A stretch of 64,000 nucleotides of DNA from Pedobacter sp. Leaf170 (GTDB lineage: Bacteria > Bacteroidota > Bacteroidia > Sphingobacteriales > Sphingobacteriaceae), in NCBI RefSeq assembly GCF_920984665.1, contig NZ_CAKLBP010000001.1, positions 1,020,858 to 1,084,857 of the forward strand, read 5' to 3'. Position numbers and translations under genes: made by a program. Shown here in pieces: positions 36,797 through 44,574 of the stretch; position 1 is the stretch's first letter, and each line of letters begins with the position of its first letter. The notes beneath the pieces were generated by a model that worked only from the letters and a program-made list of their open reading frames with translations, had not been told where the DNA came from and did no database searches.

Positions 36797-37972
36797 TTAT
36801 TTTTCTGATAAAACTTTGAGTTTTGGCCCTTCCAAAAGCTCAAATTTTATGTTTCCTGTTTTTTCGAGCATTTTCAATACTTCAGATAGCTTAGATTTTC
36901 GGGGCACCATTCCATTAAATCTTTTAGCAGGAACATTGTCATAGTCTATCTTGATGTCGTACCATCTTTCTAATTGATTCAGAATGGTTTTTAGTTCAGA
37001 ATCATTAAATTGAAACAAACCATTTTTCCAGGCAATTTCATCATCAGTATCTACATCATTTACCACTTTTATTAAAGCATTTTGAGCAAGACCATTAACC
37101 GATTGTTCACCCGGCTTTAAAATTTTAGAGCTTTTTAAATTGCTAACCTTAATGCTTCCTTCCAGTAAAGTGGTTTTAACTGTTTTATCGTCTAAATAGC
37201 TATTGATGTTAAAGTGCGTACCTAATACTTCTACGTTTTGATTTTGACTTTGAACACGAAATGGCATTTGCTTATTTTTAGCGACTTCGAAATAGGCCTC
37301 GCCTTTAAGTTCTACCAAACGCTGTTTTCCTACAAATGCTTCGGGGTATTTTAAAGATGATGCAGCATTTAGCCAAACTTTGCTCCCATCGGGTAATATA
37401 ACCTGATATTGACCGCCTTTGGGCGTTTCGATAGTATTATAGGCAATATTTTTACCAGCGTTAATCACAGCTTTATTCACAATTGTATATACTAACTGCC
37501 CATCTTGCTCTCTCGAAATTTTAATACCATCGCGGTCGCTAATATTTGTAGCTGTGTTTTCATCCAAGATGATTTTAGAGCCATCAGCAAGTGTTAAAGT
37601 AGCCTTATTTTCACCGGGCAAAATATCAAAAGTCTTACTCTGATGTTGAGTTAAATCCTTTGTATTTGAACTTTTATCGTTTTGAGCATAATAAAACCCA
37701 CCGAATGCGAAAGCCATTACAGCCGCAACAGAAATATATTTATAAAGCGGTTTTATCTTTGATTGTTGAGTTGAAGCTATTTTATTTTGAATTGCTTGAT
37801 AATTTGAGTCCTCAAAATCTTCAATTTCTTTGGCCGGATTTAAATTATCGCCTGATTTACCAAGAAACTTATAATATTCTTCAACAAACTTAATTTCTTC
37901 GGCATTGGCTTCGCCAGATAAATAGCGTTTTAATATTTTATCTAAATCTTTTCGGTTAGGAAATGAATTCAT
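36797..37972 (-). CDS. FecR-family anti-sigma regulator (locus 1)
   Basis: Inner-membrane signal protein, 391 residues. A cytoplasmic N-terminus (LKRYLSGEANAEEIKFVEEY) that should bind the sigma factor, one membrane helix at 79-96, a FecR domain (KTFDILPGENKATLTLADGS through WLNAASSLKYPEAF and VLGTHFNINSYLDD), and a C-terminal DUF4974 domain (FNDSELKTILNQLERWYDI) that contacts the STN domain of the receptor. It sits 69 bases upstream of SusC and 69 bases downstream of the sigma gene, forming a complete cell-surface signalling set. Confidence 0.93.
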   Translation of the reverse strand: MNSFPNRKDLDKILKRYLSGEANAEEIKFVEEYYKFLGKSGDNLNPAKEIEDFEDSNYQAIQNKIASTQQSKIKPLYKYISVAAVMAFAFGGFYYAQNDKSSNTKDLTQHQSKTFDILPGENKATLTLADGSKIILDENTATNISDRDGIKISREQDGQLVYTIVNKAVINAGKNIAYNTIETPKGGQYQVILPDGSKVWLNAASSLKYPEAFVGKQRLVELKGEAYFEVAKNKQMPFRVQSQNQNVEVLGTHFNINSYLDDKTVKTTLLEGSIKVSNLKSSKILKPGEQSVNGLAQNALIKVVNDVDTDDEIAWKNGLFQFNDSELKTILNQLERWYDIKIDYDNVPAKRFNGMVPRKSKLSEVLKMLEKTGNIKFELLEGPKLKVLSEK

Positions 37973-38041
37973 TTTATCTGGTTTTTATATCTATGTACCA
38001 GCAGATAGAAAATCTCCCAAAAAAATATTAAATTTTAAAAA

Positions 38042-38629
38042 TTATTTAAAAAAGATAGAATAAGCTACGGCAATGACGAGAAAAATATGCGTTAGCCGAA
38101 ATTTTAAAGCATGTGTTGCGGTGGTTAACTGATTTTGAACAGTTTTTTGAGAAATATTTAAATCAACAGAGATTTTTGCTGTCGATAAACCCTCAAAATA
38201 ATGAAGAATGAAGATTTTCCTTCTCTTTTTTGGTAGGGCTTTAATAAACAGTTCTATTAAATCTTTGGCTTCCTTCTCTAATAATTCGCCATCTGCCCGT
38301 AGTGGAGAGATTAATTTCTCTTCAAATGCTTGATATAAAAAACTGTTTTTACTGCCTCTTTGAATGTGTTTTAACACTTGAAACCTTACCGCCGTATGTA
38401 AGTAAGCTAAAGGTTTTTGTAAATCGAGTTCTGCTTTTCTGTTCCACAAATCAGCAAACACGTTCTGAATTACATCCTGACATTTTTCTTTTTCTGGCAA
38501 GCGCTTGTAGGCAGCATTGTAGAGTTCGGCCCAGTAAAGTTTGTAGATTTTGCTAAAAGCCTGTTCGTTTCCTTGTTTTAATAAATCAAAGAGGTGTAAA
38601 TCGTTCTCACTTTTTCTGCAGGATTCCAA
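38042..38629 (-). CDS. ECF RNA polymerase sigma factor (locus 1)
   Basis: 195 residues, sigma-70 regions 2 (AFSKIYKLYWAELYNAAYKR, then CQDVIQNVFADLWNRKAE) and 4 (RRKIFILHYFEGLSTAKISV, then NISQKTVQNQLTTATHALKF). The C-terminus ends in a hydrophobic stretch (IFLVIAVAYSIFFK), seen in many Bacteroidota FecI-type sigmas. With FecR and the STN-SusC it should turn on the downstream susCD and cyanophycinase genes when ligand binds the receptor. Confidence 0.93.
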   Translation of the reverse strand: MESCRKSENDLHLFDLLKQGNEQAFSKIYKLYWAELYNAAYKRLPEKEKCQDVIQNVFADLWNRKAELDLQKPLAYLHTAVRFQVLKHIQRGSKNSFLYQAFEEKLISPLRADGELLEKEAKDLIELFIKALPKKRRKIFILHYFEGLSTAKISVDLNISQKTVQNQLTTATHALKFRLTHIFLVIAVAYSIFFK

Positions 38630-38650
38630 AAATTCAGACTATTAGGAAAC

Positions 38651-38681
38651 CAAACATAGTCATTTTAAGTACCTTTAGCAA
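38651..38681 (-). promoter_or_regulatory. Bacteroidota-type promoter for the locus 1 sigma gene
   Basis: On the minus strand TATGTTTG (38658-38651) fits the -7 box TAnnTTTG, with TTG at 38681-38679 twenty bases upstream as the -33 box. It lies about 20 bases before the sigma start codon and partly inside the end of the ABC gene. Confidence 0.5.
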
Positions 38682-40437
38682 TACCTTCTGATGAGAATTG
38701 CAAATCGTATAGCTTTTTGTAATAGCCATTTAGCCTTAATAATTGCTGATGCGTACCCTTTTCTTTAATTTCACCTTTATCTAAAACAATAATTTGATTT
38801 GCTTTTTGAATGGTTGATAAACGGTGAGCAATAACGATTGATGTTCTGCCTTCCATTAAATTATCAATTGCTTTTTGAATGAGCAATTCGGTTTCCGTAT
38901 CAACGGATGAAGTTGCTTCATCTAAAACTAAAATTGCCGGATTATGAACCAATGCCCGGATAAATGAAATCAATTGCGCCTGTCCGGCAGAAAGCGTAGA
39001 ACCTCTTTCCATTACATTGTATTGATATCCGCCCGGTAAACGTTCGATAAAATCATGCGCACCAACTTTTTTAGCTGCATTTACAACATCTTCCAGCTTG
39101 ATTCCGGCATTATTTAAAGTAATATTATTTAAAATCGTATCAGAAAAAAGAAATACATCCTGTAAAACAGTGGCAATATTACTTCTTAAATAATTCAATT
39201 CTAAGTCGTGGATATCAATACCATCCACTGTAATTTTGCCCTTTTTTACTTCGTAGAAACGGTTTAAAATGTTTATGGTTGATGATTTTCCTGCGCCAGT
39301 GGCACCCACAAGTGCAACAGTTTCGCCTGCTTTAACATCAAAAGTTAAATCTTTTAAAACATAATTATCATCGTTATACGCAAACCAAACGTTTTTAAAT
39401 TCGATATTTCCATCGAGTTTTGAGGGTGTCAGTTTCCCTGTATTTGGTGTTTTTTCATCGGTATCTAAAACTTTAAAAACACGCTCTGCACCAACCATAC
39501 CCATTTGTAGGGTATTAAATTTATCCGCCAGTTGGCGAATTGGCGTAAAAACCATACCCAAATACATGATAAACTGCGTGATGGTGCCGGGCGTTACATC
39601 CAAAGGTTTAGCTAAAATACTTTTTGAGCCGTACCAAATCAATAGACCTAAAGACATGGCCGAAATTAACTCTACAACCGGAAAAAAGATTGAATAATAC
39701 CAGTTTGAGCGAATATTTGCATCGCGATAGCGTTTATTGATGGCATAGAATTTTTTATACTCCTGGCGCTCACGGGCAAAATATTGAACAATAGAAACGC
39801 CAGTAATATGTTCTTGCAAAAAGGTATTCAGGTTCGATACCTCATTCCTGATTTCCTGAAAGGCAACCTTTATTGCTTTTTGAAACTTCCTTGTGGCAAT
39901 TATAAGTAAGGGAATTGGCAAAAGCACCACAAGACTGAGTTCCCAATCGGTAAAGAGCATTACGGCAACAATTACAACAATTTGTAAGGAATCGCCAATC
40001 ATCGAAATTAAACCCTCTGAAAATATATCTGCAATGGTTTCTAAATCTGAAACAGTTCGGGTTATTAGTTGACCAATAGGCGTTTTATCGAAATATTTTA
40101 AGCGTAACTGCGTAATGTGGTTAAAAACGTTAATTCGTAAATCGCGTATAACCGATTGACCCAAAGTATTGGTGAGTAAGGTGTGGCTATACTGAATTAA
40201 AGATTGCAGCATCAGCATAAAAATCATGAGCATCGTCATGTTTACCAAACCACCGTAATTGCCTGCTAAAATATAATTATCGAGTGTAAATTTGATAAGA
40301 AAAGGACGAACGGGAGAAATAGCCGCAAGCAAAATGGTTAAAATAACCGACCAAACAAAAACAGCACGATAAGGCCTCACATATTTAAAAATACGTTTAA
40401 GCAATCCTGTGTTATATACGTCGCCTGTTACTGCCAT
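38665..40437 (-). CDS. ABC transporter, fused permease and ATPase (exporter type)
   Basis: A 590-residue half-transporter of the MsbA/multidrug exporter class, working as a homodimer in the inner membrane. Six membrane helices lie in about 25-320, then the ATPase with Walker A VGATGAGKSSTINIL near 375, signature STLSAGQAQLISFIRAL and Walker B AILVLDEATSSVD. LSAGQ instead of LSGGQ is a common variant. The substrate (lipid or drug) is unknown. It precedes the sigma gene on the same strand but should be a separate unit. Confidence 0.9.
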   Translation of the reverse strand: MAVTGDVYNTGLLKRIFKYVRPYRAVFVWSVILTILLAAISPVRPFLIKFTLDNYILAGNYGGLVNMTMLMIFMLMLQSLIQYSHTLLTNTLGQSVIRDLRINVFNHITQLRLKYFDKTPIGQLITRTVSDLETIADIFSEGLISMIGDSLQIVVIVAVMLFTDWELSLVVLLPIPLLIIATRKFQKAIKVAFQEIRNEVSNLNTFLQEHITGVSIVQYFARERQEYKKFYAINKRYRDANIRSNWYYSIFFPVVELISAMSLGLLIWYGSKSILAKPLDVTPGTITQFIMYLGMVFTPIRQLADKFNTLQMGMVGAERVFKVLDTDEKTPNTGKLTPSKLDGNIEFKNVWFAYNDDNYVLKDLTFDVKAGETVALVGATGAGKSSTINILNRFYEVKKGKITVDGIDIHDLELNYLRSNIATVLQDVFLFSDTILNNITLNNAGIKLEDVVNAAKKVGAHDFIERLPGGYQYNVMERGSTLSAGQAQLISFIRALVHNPAILVLDEATSSVDTETELLIQKAIDNLMEGRTSIVIAHRLSTIQKANQIIVLDKGEIKEKGTHQQLLRLNGYYKKLYDLQFSSEGIAKGT

Positions 40438-40617
40438 TTATGGGGTTTTGGGTGCAAGGCTTAGAGTTTAAGGCCTTACATCATCTTAAAATATAAATAA
40501 TAATATGTTTCTTATCAAAGTAGTTTCAGATCTTATTTTTCCAGGTCTATACTAAATCCTGCTTTAAGCCATCAGCTAATTCGACGGCGGTGCCTTATAC
40601 CTTAAAGCTTCCGCCAT

Positions 40618-41370
40618 TTATTTTAAATAATGGTACTCCACTTTTACCAAATACAAACCGCAAGCCGGAACCGATTGACCTGCATTACTTCTGTTTTTAC
40701 TATCAATAATGTTTTTAAAATCCTCCAAATTGATTTCTTTTTTACCAATTCTTACCAATGTTCCAACTATGGCCCTAACCATGTTCCGCAGAAAACGATC
40801 GGCTTCTATGGTAAAAACCAGGCTACCGTTTTCTTCTTCAAACTGAGCCTTTACAATTTTACAATTATTAGTAAAGGTTTGAGTGTTTGATTTACTGAAA
40901 CAAGAGAAATCTGTATAATTTAGTAATTCTTTTGCCGCCTGATTCATTAAATCCACATCGAGCCCATCCTTTACCAGCCACGAACGGTTAAATTTAAAAG
41001 GATCTTTCTCGAAATGAATGTAATATTTATAAGCCCGGGCGGTGGCATCAAACCTGGCATGGGCATCATCAGTCACAGTTATAATTCTTTTTGCAGCAAT
41101 TTGATAAGGAAGCATTGCATTTATGCCTCCAACTGCTGCTAAAACTTTTTCCTCACTAATATTTTCCACATCGAAATGAGCGTAAAAATCAGTAGCGTGT
41201 ACGCCAGAATCGGTTCTGCCGCAACCTAAAGTTTCTATTGGTTGCCTAAAAAATATAGACATAGCTTTATCCAATAGCTCTTGTACAGTTACTGCATTTG
41301 GTTGAATTTGCCAGCCATGGTATAAGCTGCCATCATAAGCGATTTGTATGAAATACCTTTTTTTACTCAA
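40618..41370 (-). CDS. truA: tRNA pseudouridine(38-40) synthase
   Basis: Makes pseudouridine at positions 38-40 of the tRNA anticodon arm. 250 residues: QIAYDGSLYHGWQIQPNAVT at the start and the catalytic Asp in TLGCGRTDSGVHATDFYAHF near residue 52, then FLRNMVRAIVGTLVRIGKKE, all TruA motifs. The length is standard. It is divergent from the DUF4293 gene, with an 85-base shared promoter region. Confidence 0.95.
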   Translation of the reverse strand: MSKKRYFIQIAYDGSLYHGWQIQPNAVTVQELLDKAMSIFFRQPIETLGCGRTDSGVHATDFYAHFDVENISEEKVLAAVGGINAMLPYQIAAKRIITVTDDAHARFDATARAYKYYIHFEKDPFKFNRSWLVKDGLDVDLMNQAAKELLNYTDFSCFSKSNTQTFTNNCKIVKAQFEEENGSLVFTIEADRFLRNMVRAIVGTLVRIGKKEINLEDFKNIIDSKNRSNAGQSVPACGLYLVKVEYHYLK

Positions 41371-41408
41371 AGCGATGCAAAAATACTTTTTCCTTTTATT
41401 AGATAAGC

Positions 41409-41436
41409 TTGTAAAATGGAATTAAATATATATTTG
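41409..41436 (+). promoter_or_regulatory. Bacteroidota-type promoter for the DUF4293 gene
   Basis: ttg (41409-41411), 17 bases, then tatatttg (41429-41436), matching the -33 TTG and -7 TAnnTTTG consensus. The start codon follows 20 bases later, so the leader is short. Confidence 0.6.
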
Positions 41437-41455
41437 TACAATTTATTAAATTAAC

Positions 41456-41914
41456 ATGATACAAAGAATACAATCTATCTGGCTTTTTTTAGCAACGCTG
41501 ACGCTTATTTTGATGCTGTTTTTACCAATTGCAACCAAGACTGTTGAAGGTAATGAAACAGCCATTTATATAAAAGGTATGCAGCAATCGTTTAGTGGAG
41601 ATGGTTTGCTTGTGAAGACTAATATTCCAATGTTAACAACGAACATTGCTTTAATTGTGATTTGCTTTATAAATATTTTTAATTTTAGAAAAAGAAGCTT
41701 ACAAAAAAGAGTTATTATTTTTACAATTGCCGCAATTATAGGTTTTGCTTTTTGGTGCGGTATTTATATAAAACAACTTCCTGGCGGTATAGAGGGTGCA
41801 AGTTTTGGCATTGGCGCTTACATGCCTGCGGTTGCAATTTTATTCCTTGTATTAGCTATTTTCGGTATTAATAAAGATGAAAGTTTAATACGCTCTGCCG
41901 AAAGGTTGCGTTAA
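41456..41914 (+). CDS. DUF4293 membrane protein
   Basis: 152 residues with four predicted membrane helices: IWLFLATLTLILMLFLPI, NIALIVICFINIFNF, VIIFTIAAIIGFAFWCGIYI and AVAILFLVLAIFGI. It starts MIQRIQSIWLFLA, the typical DUF4293 opening. Its function is unknown to me; the family is widespread in Bacteroidota. It stands alone with its own promoter. Confidence 0.85.
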   Translation: MIQRIQSIWLFLATLTLILMLFLPIATKTVEGNETAIYIKGMQQSFSGDGLLVKTNIPMLTTNIALIVICFINIFNFRKRSLQKRVIIFTIAAIIGFAFWCGIYIKQLPGGIEGASFGIGAYMPAVAILFLVLAIFGINKDESLIRSAERLR

Positions 41915-41937
41915 TATTTATGCTGTTTTTGCCCTTT

Positions 41938-42060
41938 AAACCCGATTGTAGCGGAAATACTTTTTCTCAAACCTATAAGGTTTTTAAAACCTTACAGGTT
42001 TGAAAAAGATTGTAGTGTAAAGCGGGGCTGCATTAACCGATAAATGCAGGTTTTGATTTT
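41938..42060 (+). repeat. Dispersed modular repeat, copy C
   Basis: Shares aaacccgattgtagcggaaa at its start and aaagcggggctgcattaacc near the end with copies A and B. The middle is replaced by a palindrome with 17-bp arms (41968-41984 and 41986-42002, one mismatch), reading caaacctataaggtttt. The rest of the 41915-42257 gap has no gene. Confidence 0.8.
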
Positions 42061-42223
42061 CTAATTTTAACAGACATTTACAAACATTACGCTGAGAAAA
42101 TACTCCATTCCCATCATCCATTTTCCATATCCCATTTTACACCATTTCTTTCTTCCTTATTTTCAAAGATTTAGCTTAAAAAACTATTTCCTTAACTATC
42201 AATAAAATACGGATTATTAAGCG

Positions 42224-42231
42224 TACCTTTG
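42224..42231 (+). promoter_or_regulatory. Probable -7 box for the DEAD-box helicase gene
   Basis: TACCTTTG matches TAnnTTTG, 27 bases before the start codon. No good TTG at the expected spacing was found. Confidence 0.4.
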
Positions 42232-42257
42232 CGGCTTAATTATAAATAAAAAGACGA

Positions 42258-44186
42258 ATGACAAACCCATTTCAATTATTGGGGATAAGTGATGACGTCG
42301 TTAATGCCGTAAAGGACCTTGGATTTGAAACTCCAACGCCTATTCAGGAGCAAAGTATTCCTGTACTGTTAGAAGGCACTAATGATTTTGTTGGTTTGGC
42401 CCAAACAGGAACAGGAAAAACAGCCGCATTTGGTTTGCCGCTGTTAGAACTAATCGATTTTAAAGTAACAAAACCGCAGGCATTAATTTTATGCCCAACG
42501 CGTGAGTTATGTTTACAAATCGCTAACGACCTTAAAAACTTTTCTAAAAACGTTGCTAATGCCCACGTTGTTGCCGTTTACGGTGGCGCGAACATTATGC
42601 AACAACTACGCGAGATACGCCAAGGCGTTCAAATTGTAGTGGCCACGCCCGGCCGTATGTTAGATATCATTGGCCGTAAGGCAATTGATTTCTCGAGCGT
42701 TAAATATGTTGTGCTTGATGAAGCTGACGAAATGTTAAACATGGGTTTCCAGGATGACATTAACGACATTTTATCAACTACACCTGATGACAAAAAAACC
42801 TGGTTATTTTCGGCTACAATGCCTGCAGAAGTTCGCCGTATAGCTAAAAACTATATGGATAACCCTGTAGAATTAACCATGGGCACAAAAAATACAGGTA
42901 ACGTAAACATCGAACACGAATATTATATTGTTCGTGCACGTGATAAATATGCTGCCTTAAAACGTATTGTAGATTTTAACCCTGATATTTTCGGTGTTGT
43001 TTTCTGTAAAACAAAATTAGATACTCAGGATATTGCTGAGCATTTAATTAAAGATGGTTACAATGCTGATGCTTTACACGGCGATTTATCGCAACAACAA
43101 CGTGATAAAGTTATGCAACGTTTCCGTGAGCGTAACATGCAATTGTTAATTGCTACTGATGTTGCTGCTCGTGGTATTGATGTAAGTGGCGTAACTCACG
43201 TAATTAACTACTCTTTACCTGATGAAATTGAAAGTTATACCCACCGTTCTGGCCGTACTGGTCGTGCAGGTAAAACTGGTATTTCAATCTGTATCATTAA
43301 CTCTAAAGAAACAGGTAAAATCCGTCAACTAGAGCGTATTATTGGTAAACAATTTACTAAAGCTGAGTTACCAACCGGATTTGATGTTTGCGAAAAACAA
43401 CTATTCTCTTTAGTACACAAAGTACATAACGTAGAAGTTAATGTAGAGCAAATTGACCAATACATTCCTCGTATTATGGATGAATTTAAAGATTTATCTA
43501 AAGAGGATGTAATCAAACGTTTTGCTTCATTAGAATTTAACCGTTTCTTAGACTACTATTCTAAAGCACCTGATTTAAATGCAGCTGTTGGCGATGAACG
43601 TGGCGAAAGAGGTGAGCGTGGAGAAAGACGCGGACGTGGTAGCGAAGGTTACACTCGTTTATTCATCAATCTAGGCTCGGTAGATGAATTTACCCGTGGC
43701 GATATGTTATCATTTATCTGTAACAACGGTAAGATTGGTGGCAAAAGCGTTGGTAAAATCGATTTAAAAGGTGTTTTCTCTTTCTTTGAAGTTGAAGATG
43801 CAGTTGCTGATAAAGTTTTTGAAGGCTTTAAAGCTGTTGAATTTAATGGTCGCCAGGTTCGCATTGAAAAAAGCGGAGATGGTGGACGTGGTGAAGGTGC
43901 AGGCGAAAGACGCGGTGGCGGTGAAAGACGTAGCGGTGGATTTGGCGGCGGTGAACGCAGAAGCGGCGGTGGCGGTGGTTACCGTGGTGGAAGTGGCAGT
44001 GGCGACAGAAGAAGTTCTGGCGGTAGCGGCAGACGTGAAGGTGGAAATCGTGAAGGTGGTGGCGGTTTCAGAGATTTCTCTGGCCGTAGCCGTGATGAAA
44101 AAGGTGGAAGCAGAGAAGGTGGAAGTGGACGCAGAGAAGGCGGAAATCGTGAAGGTGGAAGCGGCGAACGTCGCAAAAAATGGTAA
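42258..44186 (+). CDS. DEAD-box ATP-dependent RNA helicase with DbpA-like domain and RGG tail
   Basis: Unwinds RNA, likely in ribosome assembly, cold response or mRNA decay. 642 residues: helicase core 1-380 with the Q-motif (FETPTPIQEQS), Walker A AQTGTGKTA (48-56), VLDEADEML, SAT and HRSGRTGRAGKTG. A short RG patch (about 446-465) leads to a DbpA-type RNA-binding domain (about 467-540; YTRLFINLGSVDEFTRGDML). The last 100 residues are a Gly/Arg-rich tail with many RRSGG, GGYRGG and RREGG units, typical of nonspecific RNA binding. Long frames on both strands over the tail are side effects of its repetitive codons. A terminator follows. Confidence 0.94.
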   Translation: MTNPFQLLGISDDVVNAVKDLGFETPTPIQEQSIPVLLEGTNDFVGLAQTGTGKTAAFGLPLLELIDFKVTKPQALILCPTRELCLQIANDLKNFSKNVANAHVVAVYGGANIMQQLREIRQGVQIVVATPGRMLDIIGRKAIDFSSVKYVVLDEADEMLNMGFQDDINDILSTTPDDKKTWLFSATMPAEVRRIAKNYMDNPVELTMGTKNTGNVNIEHEYYIVRARDKYAALKRIVDFNPDIFGVVFCKTKLDTQDIAEHLIKDGYNADALHGDLSQQQRDKVMQRFRERNMQLLIATDVAARGIDVSGVTHVINYSLPDEIESYTHRSGRTGRAGKTGISICIINSKETGKIRQLERIIGKQFTKAELPTGFDVCEKQLFSLVHKVHNVEVNVEQIDQYIPRIMDEFKDLSKEDVIKRFASLEFNRFLDYYSKAPDLNAAVGDERGERGERGERRGRGSEGYTRLFINLGSVDEFTRGDMLSFICNNGKIGGKSVGKIDLKGVFSFFEVEDAVADKVFEGFKAVEFNGRQVRIEKSGDGGRGEGAGERRGGGERRSGGFGGGERRSGGGGGYRGGSGSGDRRSSGGSGRREGGNREGGGGFRDFSGRSRDEKGGSREGGSGRREGGNREGGSGERRKKW

Positions 44187-44208
44187 ATCACTAAACCAAA
44201 TATTCTAT

Positions 44209-44242
44209 AAGCCGTCCCGAAATTTCGGGGCGGCTTTTTTTT
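44209..44242 (+). terminator. Intrinsic terminator after the helicase gene
   Basis: A 14-bp inverted repeat, aagccgtcccgaaa (44209-44222) with tttcggggcggctt (44223-44236), one wobble, followed by a T-run, 23 bases after the stop. Confidence 0.85.
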
Positions 44243-44574
44243 GCTCCATAGCGAAGCATTTATTATTAAAAAGTAATGCCTGTTAATTTCCATTTTGAAA
44301 AGCAAAATCCTGCTAAAATACACGAAAGTCGGGCTATCCGTTAAATCTTTTTGGCACAAAACTTAAACTTACAAAACCTGTTTACGACAGTGCTCAGGAA
44401 ACTTCTTAAATTTTATTAAAAGCCAAAAAGGATATCACTCCTATCCCGTTTAAATACTCAAGTCATTACTACTATTAATCGTTTTTCTTGCCAAATCATT
44501 AACCATCATAAAAAATTATCACCCTTAATTTTTTAGAATCAAAGCACTATATTTAAGCCACATCAAAAAATAAT
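44243..44574. other. Intergenic region upstream of the first fucosidase gene
   Basis: AT-rich, no gene. A degenerate inverted copy of the modular repeat is visible at 44294-44336 (tttgaaaagcaaaatcctgc, then gtcgggct). The last 60 bases before the ATG have no clean promoter box; tatattta at 44550-44557 is close to a -7 element. Confidence 0.4.

Noticed and set aside
43771..44359. Long overlapping frames on both strands over the helicase tail
   Set aside because: They arise from the repetitive Gly/Arg codons (proline-rich on the minus strand) and have no start context or family similarity.
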